Below are positions 1 through 6,219 of a stretch of 18,107 nucleotides of DNA, piece after piece (within the stretch, counting starts at the first letter, position 1; every line of letters starts with the position of its first letter). A program made the translations under genes and the position numbers. The notes under the pieces were generated by a model that was not told where the DNA came from, did no database searches, and saw nothing but the letters and a program-made list of their open reading frames with translations. Origin of the DNA: SIG603 sp044432645 (lineage in GTDB: Bacteria > Bacillota > Clostridia > Oscillospirales > Acutalibacteraceae); contig JAWXUM010000043.1 of the NCBI GenBank assembly GCA_044432645.1, forward strand, positions 1 to 18,107. Direction: 5' to 3'.

Positions 1-164
1 GAGATACAGAAGTCTGGAAACCCGCATAAACACTGGGTTTTTCGAGGTTTCAAACTGCTAGAGGTACTCAAAAGGTACACGAAAAATGTGTCAGTAATTT
101 CACATATTTCACACGTTTCACAGTTATTCAAAATATTGTATATATATTCTATATCGATTTAAAC
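1..164. other. non-coding DNA downstream of integrase with repeats (candidate attachment/arm region)
   Basis: No credible gene is seen here. Two structures stand out. An inverted repeat AAACCC (18-23) / GGGTTT (35-40) encloses 11 nt. The heptamer TTTCACA occurs three times in direct orientation with a strict 9 bp period (98-104, 107-113, 116-122). Tyrosine integrases of phages and ICEs often have short direct-repeat arm sites and an attachment core next to int, so this may be part of an att region. That role is inferred from position only. No second copy of any core is visible in the window. Confidence 0.3.
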
Positions 165-201
165 AAAAACACCTTTATCTTTTTTTGATAAAGGTGTTTT
201 T
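165..201. terminator. bidirectional intrinsic terminator after integrase fragment
   Basis: A perfect 15 bp inverted repeat (165-179 with 187-201) surrounds a 7-T loop. The outer part of the stem is A5/T5, so either strand yields a hairpin followed by a U tract. It begins 3 bp beyond the integrase stop codon (204-206, read on the minus strand) and most likely ends that transcript. Confidence 0.85.
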
Positions 202-203
202 AT

Positions 204-686
204 TTAAAGCTGTTCTAATTTATCAGATACTTCATATTGTTTATTTGGATATAGATGGGAATAGGTTTGTAGAGTAGTTTGTATTTCTTCGTGACCTAAA
301 CGCTCACTAATTAAAAGAGGAGAAAATCCCATTTCGATTAAAAGTGAAGCGTGGCTATGTCTAAGGTCGTGTACACGTATTTTTTTCACACCACTGCGTT
401 TGAATCCACGTTTCATTTCACAGGTCAGATAACCTCGTGTGACTTCAAATAATCTATCGTTAGGATTGTAATCAACTAACATATCTATGTATTCTTCAAT
501 TATTTCAGCCATAAAAGTTGGAATAGTAACTTTGCGTTTACTCTTAGGAGTTTTAGGCTCTTGAATTAAATCAACACCTTTTAATCTAACATAGGTCTTG
601 TTTATATTAACAACTTTTGTTTGTAAATCAATATCATTACCAGTAAGAGCCAAAAGCTCTCCTGAACGCATACCAGTTTCAAACTT
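204..686 (-). pseudogene. int: tyrosine recombinase/phage integrase, C-terminal fragment, 5'-truncated
   Basis: About 160 residues of the catalytic domain of a tyrosine recombinase remain; such integrases usually have about 370-400 residues. Counting from an internal Met at 671, the first catalytic Arg is in GMRSGE (R2), the HDLRH box has H101 and R104, RLGH supplies H127, and the nucleophile is Tyr137 in the TYSHLYP motif. The tail KLEQL is typical of ICE and phage integrases. The frame reads upstream through FETG (to about 683), as expected for an integrase, so the Met is internal and not a start. Beyond that the resemblance stops. The arm-binding and core-binding domains are missing, and no ribosome site is visible. 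It should be inactive. A junction with the Tad-like gene cluster lies at about 672-690. Confidence 0.85.
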
Positions 687-687
687 A

Positions 688-735
688 GAACTTAAAAAAT
701 TTATAGGAGAGGAAAATGTAAATGAATTGGATTAG
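688..735 (+). pseudogene. possible 3' tail of a deleted upstream gene
   Basis: A plus-strand frame reads ELKKFIGEENVNELD and stops at TAG 733-735, overlapping the start of the TadB-like gene by 14 bp. In Tad clusters the gene before tadB is commonly the CpaF/TadA secretion ATPase, and a hydrophilic tail overlapping the next start fits that. Only about 15 codons remain, so identity cannot be shown. Upstream of about 688 the same DNA is integrase sequence on the other strand, so the rest of the gene was lost at this junction. The assignment to CpaF is inference. Confidence 0.3.
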
Positions 736-1651
736 CTTGGTGATTTTTTTATGCCTTGCAAGTGGTGCAGTGCTAATAATTGGGATTGATTTTAATGATG
801 TGAAATCTATTTTTTCAACTAATAAAAGCGAATCTTTAAAAGATTATATAGAAATTACCACAGGCAAACAAAAGAGAAATTTTATATCAAAAGAAATGTT
901 AGAGGTAGAAAAACTTTTAAAAGCAACTAATCGTGAAGATAAATTTGAATTTATAAAACGTCTTTCCTTTTTTCTATTTATATTAGGAGCAGTAATTTCT
1001 GTTTTGATGAACAATCTATTCTTAATCCCTGTTCTTGGCACAGGTATGGCTTTAGCTCCTTTTTGGTATATAAAGTCAACTGCAAATATGTATAAAAAGA
1101 AGCTTAATGAACAAATGGAATCGGCTGTTTCTATAATTACGACATCATACCTACGAACAGAAGATTTAGTAAAATCAGTTCGAGAAAACATTACATATAT
1201 CGAATCTCCGATCAGGGATATTTTTGAAAGTTTTTTGCTTTATTCAGACATGCTTGATGCCAATATAATATCCTCAATAAACATGGTGAAAGAACGCAGT
1301 GAAAATGATATTTTTCACGAATGGTGTGACTGTCTTATTTTGTGTCAAAGCGACCGTTCAATGAAGTATCTTCTTACAAGCATAATTTCAAAATTTTCAG
1401 ATGTGCGTATTGTTAGTTCAGAGCTTGAGGCAATTATCGAAGCACCAAAAAGAGAAGCTTTTATGATGATGTTTTTAGTCGCTTGTAATATTCCAATTCT
1501 ATATTTTTTAAACGAAAATTGGTTTAACACCCTAATATACACTGATGCTGGCAAATTAACTATTGCCATTTGTATATCTATAATTTTGTTCTCGTTATCA
1601 AGAATTTTAAATTTATCTAAACCTATAGAATATAGAGGTAAAAATAAATGA
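722..1651 (+). CDS. TadB-like type II secretion system F family membrane protein
   Basis: A 309-residue integral membrane protein. TM1 lies at about 3-22, a hydrophobic pair at about 80-117, and two C-terminal TMs at about 246-263 and 279-297. The large cytoplasmic segment between about 120 and 245 is helical and charged. This is the layout of Tad/T2SF inner-membrane platform proteins, which anchor the secretion ATPase and assemble pilin. The start ATG follows AGGAGAGG (705-712). The ATGA overlap with the next gene, which has the same architecture, supports a tadB/tadC pair. Many clostridial integrative elements carry such a pair with a DUF6133 peptide. The ATPase, prepilin peptidase and other Tad genes are absent here because the cluster is cut immediately upstream. 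The family call rests on architecture and context more than on a diagnostic motif. Confidence 0.6.
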   Translation: MNWISLVIFLCLASGAVLIIGIDFNDVKSIFSTNKSESLKDYIEITTGKQKRNFISKEMLEVEKLLKATNREDKFEFIKRLSFFLFILGAVISVLMNNLFLIPVLGTGMALAPFWYIKSTANMYKKKLNEQMESAVSIITTSYLRTEDLVKSVRENITYIESPIRDIFESFLLYSDMLDANIISSINMVKERSENDIFHEWCDCLILCQSDRSMKYLLTSIISKFSDVRIVSSELEAIIEAPKREAFMMMFLVACNIPILYFLNENWFNTLIYTDAGKLTIAICISIILFSLSRILNLSKPIEYRGKNK

Positions 1652-2526
1652 ATATATTAATTTTAATATCATGTGTGTTTTTTGGTGTTGCCTTTTATTT
1701 TATATCTACTTCCTTGTTAGATGTAGCAACCGTAAAAGCTTCAAAGACGCTTGTGTTTGCAGCCAAGCAACAGGGACAAAAAAGACAAAAACTACTAGAC
1801 TTTTACATAAATAAATTTGCAGAAACTTTAAGCAAGATAATAAAGCTCGACAAACTTCATTATGACAAAATAAAATCAGTATTATTTATTGCCCATATAA
1901 ATCTAAGCCCTGAAAAATACATGGCAAAAGCTTTTGTTAAATCGTTACTGTTTTCATTAATATCAATTCCAGTTACGGTGATTTCGCCGTTATTCTCATT
2001 GGTAATAATAGGACTTGCCGTGCTTCTTTGGTTTTCAGAATACTTTTTTGCATTTGATTATGTTAAAAAAAGAAAGATAATTATAGAAAAGGAAGTCCCT
2101 CGTTTTGCATCTACTGTGGCACAAAGCATTGAATCAAATAAAGATATATTGAAAATTCTATCATCATACAGGCATGTCGCAGGCTCTGAGTTTGCACATG
2201 AGCTTGACATAACTATCGCTGACATGAAATCCAGCAACTATGAAAACGCCTTAATCAGACTTGAAACAAGAGTTGGAAGTTTGTTGTTGTCTGATGTTAT
2301 ACGTGGATTAGTTGGAGTTCTTCGAGGTGATAATCAAGAGATGTATTTTAAAATGATATGTTTTGATATGCGTCAAATAGAGCAAAATAACTTAAAAAAA
2401 GAAGCGTCGCTTCGTCCTGAAAAAATGAAGAAATATTCCATGATGATGCTTCTTTGCATAATACTCATATACGCAGTTGTTCTAAGTGTAGAAGTAATGT
2501 CCTCACTTGGGGCATTTTTAATTTAG
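1648..2526 (+). CDS. TadC-like type II secretion system F family membrane protein
   Basis: A 292-residue protein with TM1 at about 2-22, a double hydrophobic segment at about 98-131 and a C-terminal TM at about 265-290. The cytoplasmic stretch between about 135 and 260 contains VPRFASTVAQSIESNKDIL and ALIRLETRVGS, which resemble the helical T2SF domain of TadC proteins (a paired Glu/Pro-rich helix and a middle-segment Leu/Arg helix). It overlaps the previous gene by 4 bp, so the two are translationally coupled and probably form a heteromeric platform. A leader-like small reading frame and a terminator follow it. Without an ATPase in the window the pair may be non-functional, or may depend on a host or second-element motor. 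Confidence 0.6.
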   Translation: MNILILISCVFFGVAFYFISTSLLDVATVKASKTLVFAAKQQGQKRQKLLDFYINKFAETLSKIIKLDKLHYDKIKSVLFIAHINLSPEKYMAKAFVKSLLFSLISIPVTVISPLFSLVIIGLAVLLWFSEYFFAFDYVKKRKIIIEKEVPRFASTVAQSIESNKDILKILSSYRHVAGSEFAHELDITIADMKSSNYENALIRLETRVGSLLLSDVIRGLVGVLRGDNQEMYFKMICFDMRQIEQNNLKKEASLRPEKMKKYSMMMLLCIILIYAVVLSVEVMSSLGAFLI

Positions 2527-2534
2527 GAGGTTTT

Positions 2535-2558
2535 ATGTATTTAAGCGGATTTACGTAG
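2535..2558 (+). CDS. seven-residue leader-like reading frame MYLSGFT
   Basis: A perfect AGGAGG (2525-2530) stands 4 nt before ATG 2535, followed by seven codons and TAG. An intrinsic terminator hairpin begins 7 nt after the stop. A strong ribosome site, a tiny frame and a terminator in this order is the classic layout of a leader-peptide attenuator, here between the tadC-like and pilin-like genes. No conserved stalling motif can be proven from one sequence; translation is inferred. Confidence 0.35.
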   Translation: MYLSGFT

Positions 2559-2564
2559 TTCCCC

Positions 2565-2596
2565 AAAACTGTTTGAGAAGTCAAGCGGTTTTTTTA
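2565..2596 (+). terminator. intrinsic terminator/attenuator between tadC-like and pilin-like genes
   Basis: A 12 bp stem (2565-2576 with 2581-2592; two G-U pairs) closes a GAAG tetraloop and runs into a T tract to 2595. It should reduce transcription from the tadB/C genes into the small pilin gene, or act as a conditional attenuator with the seven-codon frame just upstream. Confidence 0.75.
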
Positions 2597-2647
2597 GTCT
2601 AAGGATACAAAACTATAAACCATATATTTTACAAATGGAGGAATAAT

Positions 2648-2836
2648 ATGAAAAAAATCATAAATAAAACTAAAGAAATTATAATAAACAAACGTGGCGA
2701 CTTTTATATTTCTGATGGAGTTAAAATTATTATAGCTGTTGTACTTGGAGCATTATTGTTAACAGCATTAACTGGAATTTTTAACAATACTGTTATCCCA
2801 AAAATCACAGAAGCTATAACAGATCTATTTACTTAA
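2648..2836 (+). CDS. DUF6133-type small pilin-like membrane peptide
   Basis: A 62-residue peptide with a basic N-terminus (about 1-17, Lys-rich) ending in KRGDFYISDGVK, then one hydrophobic helix (about 26-46, IIIAVVLGALLLTALTGIF) and a short polar C-terminus. This fits the DUF6133 peptides commonly found next to two secretion-F genes in clostridial mobile elements. The single N-terminal helix after a charged leader resembles a Flp/TadE-like mini-pilin, so the inferred role is substrate of the adjacent platform. A Gly-x-Phe-type prepilin cleavage site cannot be assigned with confidence. TGGAGG precedes the ATG. Confidence 0.65.
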   Translation: MKKIINKTKEIIINKRGDFYISDGVKIIIAVVLGALLLTALTGIFNNTVIPKITEAITDLFT

Positions 2837-2847
2837 TGGAGGTTTTT

Positions 2848-3379
2848 ATGAAAATCAATGTTCGTATACACAAAGTCTTTACAGATAGAGGAAAGCTTAA
2901 AGCGGTAGCATCTCTTGCCACGAAAACATTTTCCTAACCACGTTTTTTGAAATTTGTGTGTCCCCGTGGCTGTGTCAAACTGCCTTGCAATACGGAAGTA
3001 TTACTGCGACAGTTTTCCTTGCCACAAGAACGCACAAAATTCAAAAAATCTTCGACCTTAAAAGCCTATAAACGCTTTCATAGCAAGGTTGACGACGAAA
3101 TTGTAAATTTCCAATGAGGAGGAAAAACACAGCTAGGGAAGTGTTTATAGGTTTTTAAGGCGTGGCTAGGATAATGTATTCTTGGCAGATCTAGCAGATT
3201 GTTTTAACATTCATAATATTAGATTGATTGAAGGCAATAAGGGAATGTTTTTATCTATGCCAGATGTTAAAAAGCGTGATGGGAATTTCCGTGACCTTTG
3301 TTATCCAACAAACACAAACTTTCGTACATCTCTTACCGAAGCTGTAATAACAGCTTATAATGCTAAAATAGTAACATAA
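2848..3379 (+). pseudogene. spoVG: SpoVG-like gene interrupted by a MITE-like insertion
   Basis: The 5' part starts at ATG 2848 after TGGAGG and reads MKINVRIHKVFTDRGKLKAV then AS, the canonical SpoVG N-terminus. It then runs into foreign sequence and stops at TAA 2935-2937. The 3' part resumes at about 3188-3191 with LADCFNIHNIRLIEGNKGMF and SMPDVKKRDGNFRDLCYP, matching the SpoVG core and C-terminal helix, and ends at TAA 3377-3379. Comparing with the family spacing (AS, about three residues, then the acidic-Phe segment) only one or two codons are lost or altered. SpoVG is a small site-specific DNA/RNA-binding regulator. Neither half should make a functional protein, although a TTG at 3182 could in principle start the C-terminal half. 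Confidence 0.85.
2917..3186. mobile_element. about 270 bp MITE-like insertion with 26 bp imperfect terminal inverted repeats
   Basis: The left end (2917-2942) and the reverse complement of the right end (3161-3186) match at 22 of 26 positions. Inside are two large imperfect hairpins. In the left arm, 2943-2960 pairs with 3031-3048 (16/18), with inner pairs GTGGC 2966-2970/GCCAC 3021-3025 and AAACTG 2977-2982/CAGTTT 3010-3015. In the right arm, 3053-3073 pairs with 3143-3162. With the ends paired, the element would fold as a three-way junction. It encodes no transposase. It splits a SpoVG-like gene, which shows that it moved in. A clear target duplication is not resolved: ATCT flanks it at 2910-2913 and 3189-3192, but simple excision at ATCT would not restore the frame. 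A structured-RNA element is the alternative. Confidence 0.75.
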
Positions 3380-3390
3380 TAATCTATTGT

Positions 3391-3425
3391 AAGGAAAAGA
3401 ACTAACACTTCTTTTCCTTTTTTTA
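3391..3425 (+). terminator. intrinsic terminator after the SpoVG-like gene
   Basis: An 11 bp perfect stem (3391-3401 with 3409-3419) with loop CTAACAC is followed by T5. It lies 11 bp after the SpoVG-like stop and is a strong factor-independent terminator. Confidence 0.85.
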
Positions 3426-3438
3426 TTTGGAGGTTATT

Positions 3439-3798
3439 TTGAAAATTATAAAATGCAAAAGCAATATAAAAACAATTAATGATTTTTTAAATTCAACTAA
3501 AGTCAACTGGAGGAACTCGGTATATATAGAATGTAACATATGCAAATATACAAAGGATTATTACTGTCAGGACTTTCTATTTTCACCCAATAAAGATGGT
3601 ACGCCTATCATAATACCTGTTTCAGATATTGAAGTAATCACTTCCAGAATAGTAGATAAAAGTGAATGTTTATCTGTTATTAGCAACATAAAATTCCAAG
3701 ATTTATATTCATTTTGGTTTGAACAATTTATATTAAGTGATAAAGTTTGTCCCTATAAAAACATAGTGAAACAGCTTGGCAAACCAGAAAACTGGTAA
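3439..3798 (+). CDS. hypothetical protein with a CxxC pair
   Basis: I do not recognise this family. The start is taken at TTG 3439 because GGAGG (3429-3433) sits 5 nt before it; an earlier TTG at 3427 overlaps that site. The 119-residue product is soluble with no membrane segment. It has six Cys, including ECNICKY and YYCQDF in the first half and DKVCPYK near the end, so metal binding is possible but no standard finger is complete. The end KQLGKPENW is followed by a stop and about 140 bp without a clear gene. A terminator just upstream means it needs its own promoter, which I could not identify. A small element-specific protein is the safest call. Confidence 0.55.
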   Translation: MKIIKCKSNIKTINDFLNSTKVNWRNSVYIECNICKYTKDYYCQDFLFSPNKDGTPIIIPVSDIEVITSRIVDKSECLSVISNIKFQDLYSFWFEQFILSDKVCPYKNIVKQLGKPENW

Positions 3799-3936
3799 AT
3801 ATTTCCATTTTGTTCCAAATTTACGCATTTCGTTTTCCAAAACCTATGTTCAATAGTGAATTATTTTTTTAAAATATATATATCAAATAAATTATTGCGT
3901 ATTAAATACGTATTACATGAAAATGAGGTAAATGAA

Positions 3937-4377
3937 ATGAGAAAAAATAGAGATATAAAATGCCCATATTGTGGCTCAAAAGCAGTGTTAAGAGATGCAG
4001 AATATGTTTACGGTGAAAAGAAACAATCCCCTGGCGATAAACTTTTAGTTTGTTCTAAATACCCTAATTGCAACTCTTATGTAGGAGTTCATAAAGCAAG
4101 TGGTCTTCCAAAAGGGACTTTAGCAAATGGCGATTTAAGAAACAAACGAATTGAAACCCACAAGATTTTTGATAAAATTTGGAAATTTAAAATTATGGAT
4201 AGACGTGCGGCTTATTATTGGTTGCAATCAAAATTATCCCTTAATGCAAATCAAGCTCATATAGGGAATTTCTCGGAATATATGTGTGATATTGTCTCAA
4301 AAGAATCTAAGAAATTATTAGAAAATAACGGCTATAAAATTAATGAATTTGGAGTGAATGGTTATGTTAACAAATGA
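3937..4377 (+). CDS. DUF3268-family zinc-finger-containing protein
   Basis: The start ATG 3937 follows GAGGT (3925-3929); the frame continues upstream to a GTG at 3856 but that extension looks non-coding. Of 146 residues, the first 50 hold CPYCGS and, after about 30 residues, CSKYPNCNSYVG, a topoisomerase-type zinc-ribbon arrangement with Cys pairs that can bind one zinc. The rest (DRRAAYYWLQSKL, NQAHIGNFS) is helical and agrees with what I recall of DUF3268 proteins, found mostly in phages and mobile elements of Firmicutes. The function is unknown; nucleic-acid binding is inferred from the zinc ribbon. The 3' end overlaps the sigma factor gene, indicating an operon. Confidence 0.65.
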   Translation: MRKNRDIKCPYCGSKAVLRDAEYVYGEKKQSPGDKLLVCSKYPNCNSYVGVHKASGLPKGTLANGDLRNKRIETHKIFDKIWKFKIMDRRAAYYWLQSKLSLNANQAHIGNFSEYMCDIVSKESKKLLENNGYKINEFGVNGYVNK

Positions 4378-4918
4378 AGAAAGAAAATTAGTAGAAGAAA
4401 ATATGAAAATAGCTGAATATATAGTAAACAAGGATATAATCAAAAGCAATAAGGTTTTAGATTTAAGCTATGAGGATTTGTACCAAACAGCTTATCTAGC
4501 ACTTTGCAAAGCAGCGAAAACATATAATGGAAAATTCAAGTTTTCTACATATGCTTCCACTGTTGTAAAAAATGCACTTATAGATTATTGCAGGAAAATA
4601 CCAACTGCATCACAAAGTCTAAATGAAACAATTTTTGAAGATGACACACCTTTAATAGATACAATTATTTCCGATGCACATACAGAAGAAATAGTGATAG
4701 AAAGCGAACTGTTAAATGTTTTAAATAACAGCAAGAAAATGTACAATGGAGTTGTTCTAAAAGGAATCGAGGCAATGGAATTAAAACTAAAAGGATATTC
4801 AGGAACAGAAATAGGTGCTATGTATGGAGTTAAAAACACCCATATATCTGCATGGATTTCTAAAGCTGCTAAAAAACTAAGAGATAATTCTGAATTTAAA
4901 GCCTTAATGCTAGGGTAA
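4364..4918 (+). CDS. sigma-70 family RNA polymerase sigma factor (region 2 and region 4)
   Basis: A 184-residue sigma factor. Region 2 is at about residues 35-85: LSYEDLYQTAYLALCKAAKT then FSTYASTVVKNALIDYCRK, the classic core-binding and -10-recognition helices. A linker (about 86-125) carries SQSLNETI, reminiscent of the segment after region 2 in sporulation-type sigma factors. A C-terminal helix-turn-helix at about 136-176 (LKLKGYSGTEIGAMYGVKNT, then HISAWISKAAKKL) serves as region 4. No region 1.1 or full region 3 is present. The start is ATG 4364 with GGAG 4351-4354 at 9 nt; the ATG at 4358 is too close to that site. The gene overlaps the zinc-finger gene by 14 bp. It probably directs transcription of element genes (inference), alone or with a phage-like late switch. 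No anti-sigma gene is recognised nearby. Confidence 0.85.
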   Translation: MLTNEERKLVEENMKIAEYIVNKDIIKSNKVLDLSYEDLYQTAYLALCKAAKTYNGKFKFSTYASTVVKNALIDYCRKIPTASQSLNETIFEDDTPLIDTIISDAHTEEIVIESELLNVLNNSKKMYNGVVLKGIEAMELKLKGYSGTEIGAMYGVKNTHISAWISKAAKKLRDNSEFKALMLG

Positions 4919-4929
4919 ACAAACAGTAG

Positions 4930-4958
4930 TTGCAATTTTTCTACCATCTGCGTATATA
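4930..4958 (+). promoter_or_regulatory. possible promoter for the 4996 gene
   Basis: TTGCAA (4930-4935), 17 nt spacer and TATATA (4953-4958) stand shortly before the next gene. Each box matches the vegetative consensus at about four of six positions. In such AT-rich DNA this is suggestive only. Confidence 0.3.
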
Positions 4959-4995
4959 GTAATTATAATTTTTAAAAAAGATATGAGGTAATATT

Positions 4996-5688
4996 ATGAT
5001 AACAATGTTTACATCAGTGGGTAAATATGAAATAGAATATACAAAAGATGGTGGTCGCCAACCAATTATAATTTCTGGCAATCAAAGATATGAAGTATGT
5101 ATTGAGGAATTTATTCTTTGGTCCAGCTTAATTTGGAATATTTTCACCCGTGATGAGTTAGAAAAAATATATGATAAAAAAATAGCAACAGCACACGTTT
5201 TTGATGATAGAGATTTTGAACATTATCTAAAACGCTTGCAGGTTCGTGGATTAATTGTTAGTGGAACAGATTATTCTGCTATTGATGCACTGTATCAATT
5301 AACCCAGAATTTATTTATCTGTCCAATAAAAACAAATCTCCTCCTTAAAGTAAAATCTTTTGTTCATTTGACATTCATTAAAAAAGTTCCATTTGCTATT
5401 ACAAAAAAGATTTTTAAAGAAGACAAATTATCTAAAGATGAGTTGGTCGTGATGTCACTTGTAAAGCAAAATTTAATCTCTACTTCAGAGCTTATAAAAT
5501 GTGTAGAAATTGGCGTGGATAATATATCAAACGACGACATATTAGTGGATAAGCTTTATGATGATGAGTTAACCACTTGTGACAACATAGGTATTTTCAG
5601 CAGGTTTTTAAAAAGCCAACAACCTGTTCTTGATGCAGCAATTAGATTATATCTAAAAAAACTAATAATTTTTGAAGCAAATATATAA
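4996..5688 (+). CDS. hypothetical soluble protein, possibly winged-helix
   Basis: I do not recognise this 230-residue protein. ATGAGGT lies 8 nt before the ATG. The first 30 residues are beta-rich (KYEIEYTKDGGRQPIIISG). A helical part follows, FILWSSLIWNIFTRDELEKI, and YLKRLQVRGLIVSGTDYSAI, where an Arg-Gly-Leu-Ile turn after two helices resembles the wing of a winged-helix domain. That reading is my inference. Hydrophobic residues are spread out with no convincing membrane segment. The C-terminal third carries acidic segments (NISNDDILVDKLYDDELTTC). It is followed at close range by a small membrane protein gene. Confidence 0.55.
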   Translation: MITMFTSVGKYEIEYTKDGGRQPIIISGNQRYEVCIEEFILWSSLIWNIFTRDELEKIYDKKIATAHVFDDRDFEHYLKRLQVRGLIVSGTDYSAIDALYQLTQNLFICPIKTNLLLKVKSFVHLTFIKKVPFAITKKIFKEDKLSKDELVVMSLVKQNLISTSELIKCVEIGVDNISNDDILVDKLYDDELTTCDNIGIFSRFLKSQQPVLDAAIRLYLKKLIIFEANI

Positions 5689-5704
5689 ACAAAAGGAAAA
5701 CAAA

Positions 5705-6154
5705 ATGCTAAAAAACTGTCCTTTACCACTACTTAAAAAAATATATATTACAGCCATCATAGGCTTTGGTAGCATAATTCTTGGTGTGTCATATCACCTG
5801 ATATCCCCAGACAAAGTTTTTCTATTTATGAGTTTGTTTATATTTATAGCGTCTATGACAAAATCATTAGATTATTATTTTATATACAAAAAAGAAAAAT
5901 ACGAACTTATAGAAGGGGTTTGTTCCGAAATTGGAGCGACTTTGTTTGGAAAGTTTTTAAAAGTTAAAATAACTAATAACGAAAACGTTGAAACTACCAT
6001 TAAAATAAATAAAAACAACAGTTTAAAAGTTGGAGAAAAATATAAATTTTATTTTAAAACTGGTGGAATTAAAACAAGTGAACTAAATTATGCGAATACA
6101 TTATTAGCAACTGACAATTTCTTAGGATATGAAATCGTCTTTAAGGAAACATAA
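5705..6154 (+). CDS. small membrane protein with two TM helices
   Basis: The start ATG 5705 is preceded by AAAGG (5692-5696) at 8 nt; an upstream in-frame ATG at 5672 overlaps the previous gene and lacks a ribosome site. The product has 149 residues: TM1 at about 14-34 (IYITAIIGFGSIILGVSYHL), TM2 at about 42-64, then a soluble C-terminal domain of about 85 residues rich in Lys and beta-strand patterns (VTIKIN-like repeats, GEKYKFYFKTGG). The C-terminal part looks like a small beta-barrel or SH3-like fold, but no family is recognised. It is the last gene before the AbiE cassette. Confidence 0.55.
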   Translation: MLKNCPLPLLKKIYITAIIGFGSIILGVSYHLISPDKVFLFMSLFIFIASMTKSLDYYFIYKKEKYELIEGVCSEIGATLFGKFLKVKITNNENVETTIKINKNNSLKVGEKYKFYFKTGGIKTSELNYANTLLATDNFLGYEIVFKET

Positions 6155-6158
6155 ATGA

Positions 6159-6206
6159 CTTGATTTTCATACTTGTTTGGTGTATGATATTAGTACAAAA
6201 ATCAAG
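6159..6206 (+). promoter_or_regulatory. abiE promoter inside nested inverted repeats (putative AbiEi operator)
   Basis: TTGATT (6160-6165), exactly 17 nt, and TATGAT (6183-6188) form a good vegetative promoter. It is framed by a perfect outer inverted repeat CTTGATTTT (6159-6167) / AAAATCAAG (6198-6206) and an inner one TCATAC (6167-6172) / GTATGA (6182-6187) that overlaps the -10. Known AbiEi antitoxins bind inverted repeats in their own promoter and repress it, so these arms are the likely operator. Confidence 0.65.
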
Positions 6207-6219
6207 TGAGGTGAAAGTT

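Noticed and set aside
844..1191. Minus-strand open frame inside the tadB-like gene
   Set aside because: It mirrors the codons of a clear membrane protein gene, has no ribosome site and no recognisable domain.
2917..3186. Group I or group II intron within the SpoVG-like gene
   Set aside because: No GTGYG 5' boundary, domain V-like hairpin or intron ORF at the right places, and 270 bp is too short for a group II intron; terminal inverted repeats favour a MITE. A test for RNA removal is still suggested.
3799..3936. Gene or structured RNA upstream of the DUF3268 gene
   Set aside because: Only a small CGTAT/ATACG hairpin at about 3898-3910 is evident; no coding frame with a ribosome site, and not enough structure to claim a motif.
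4585..4947. Minus-strand 120-codon frame opposite the sigma factor
   Set aside because: It lies antisense to conserved sigma region 2-4 coding sequence and shows no family features.
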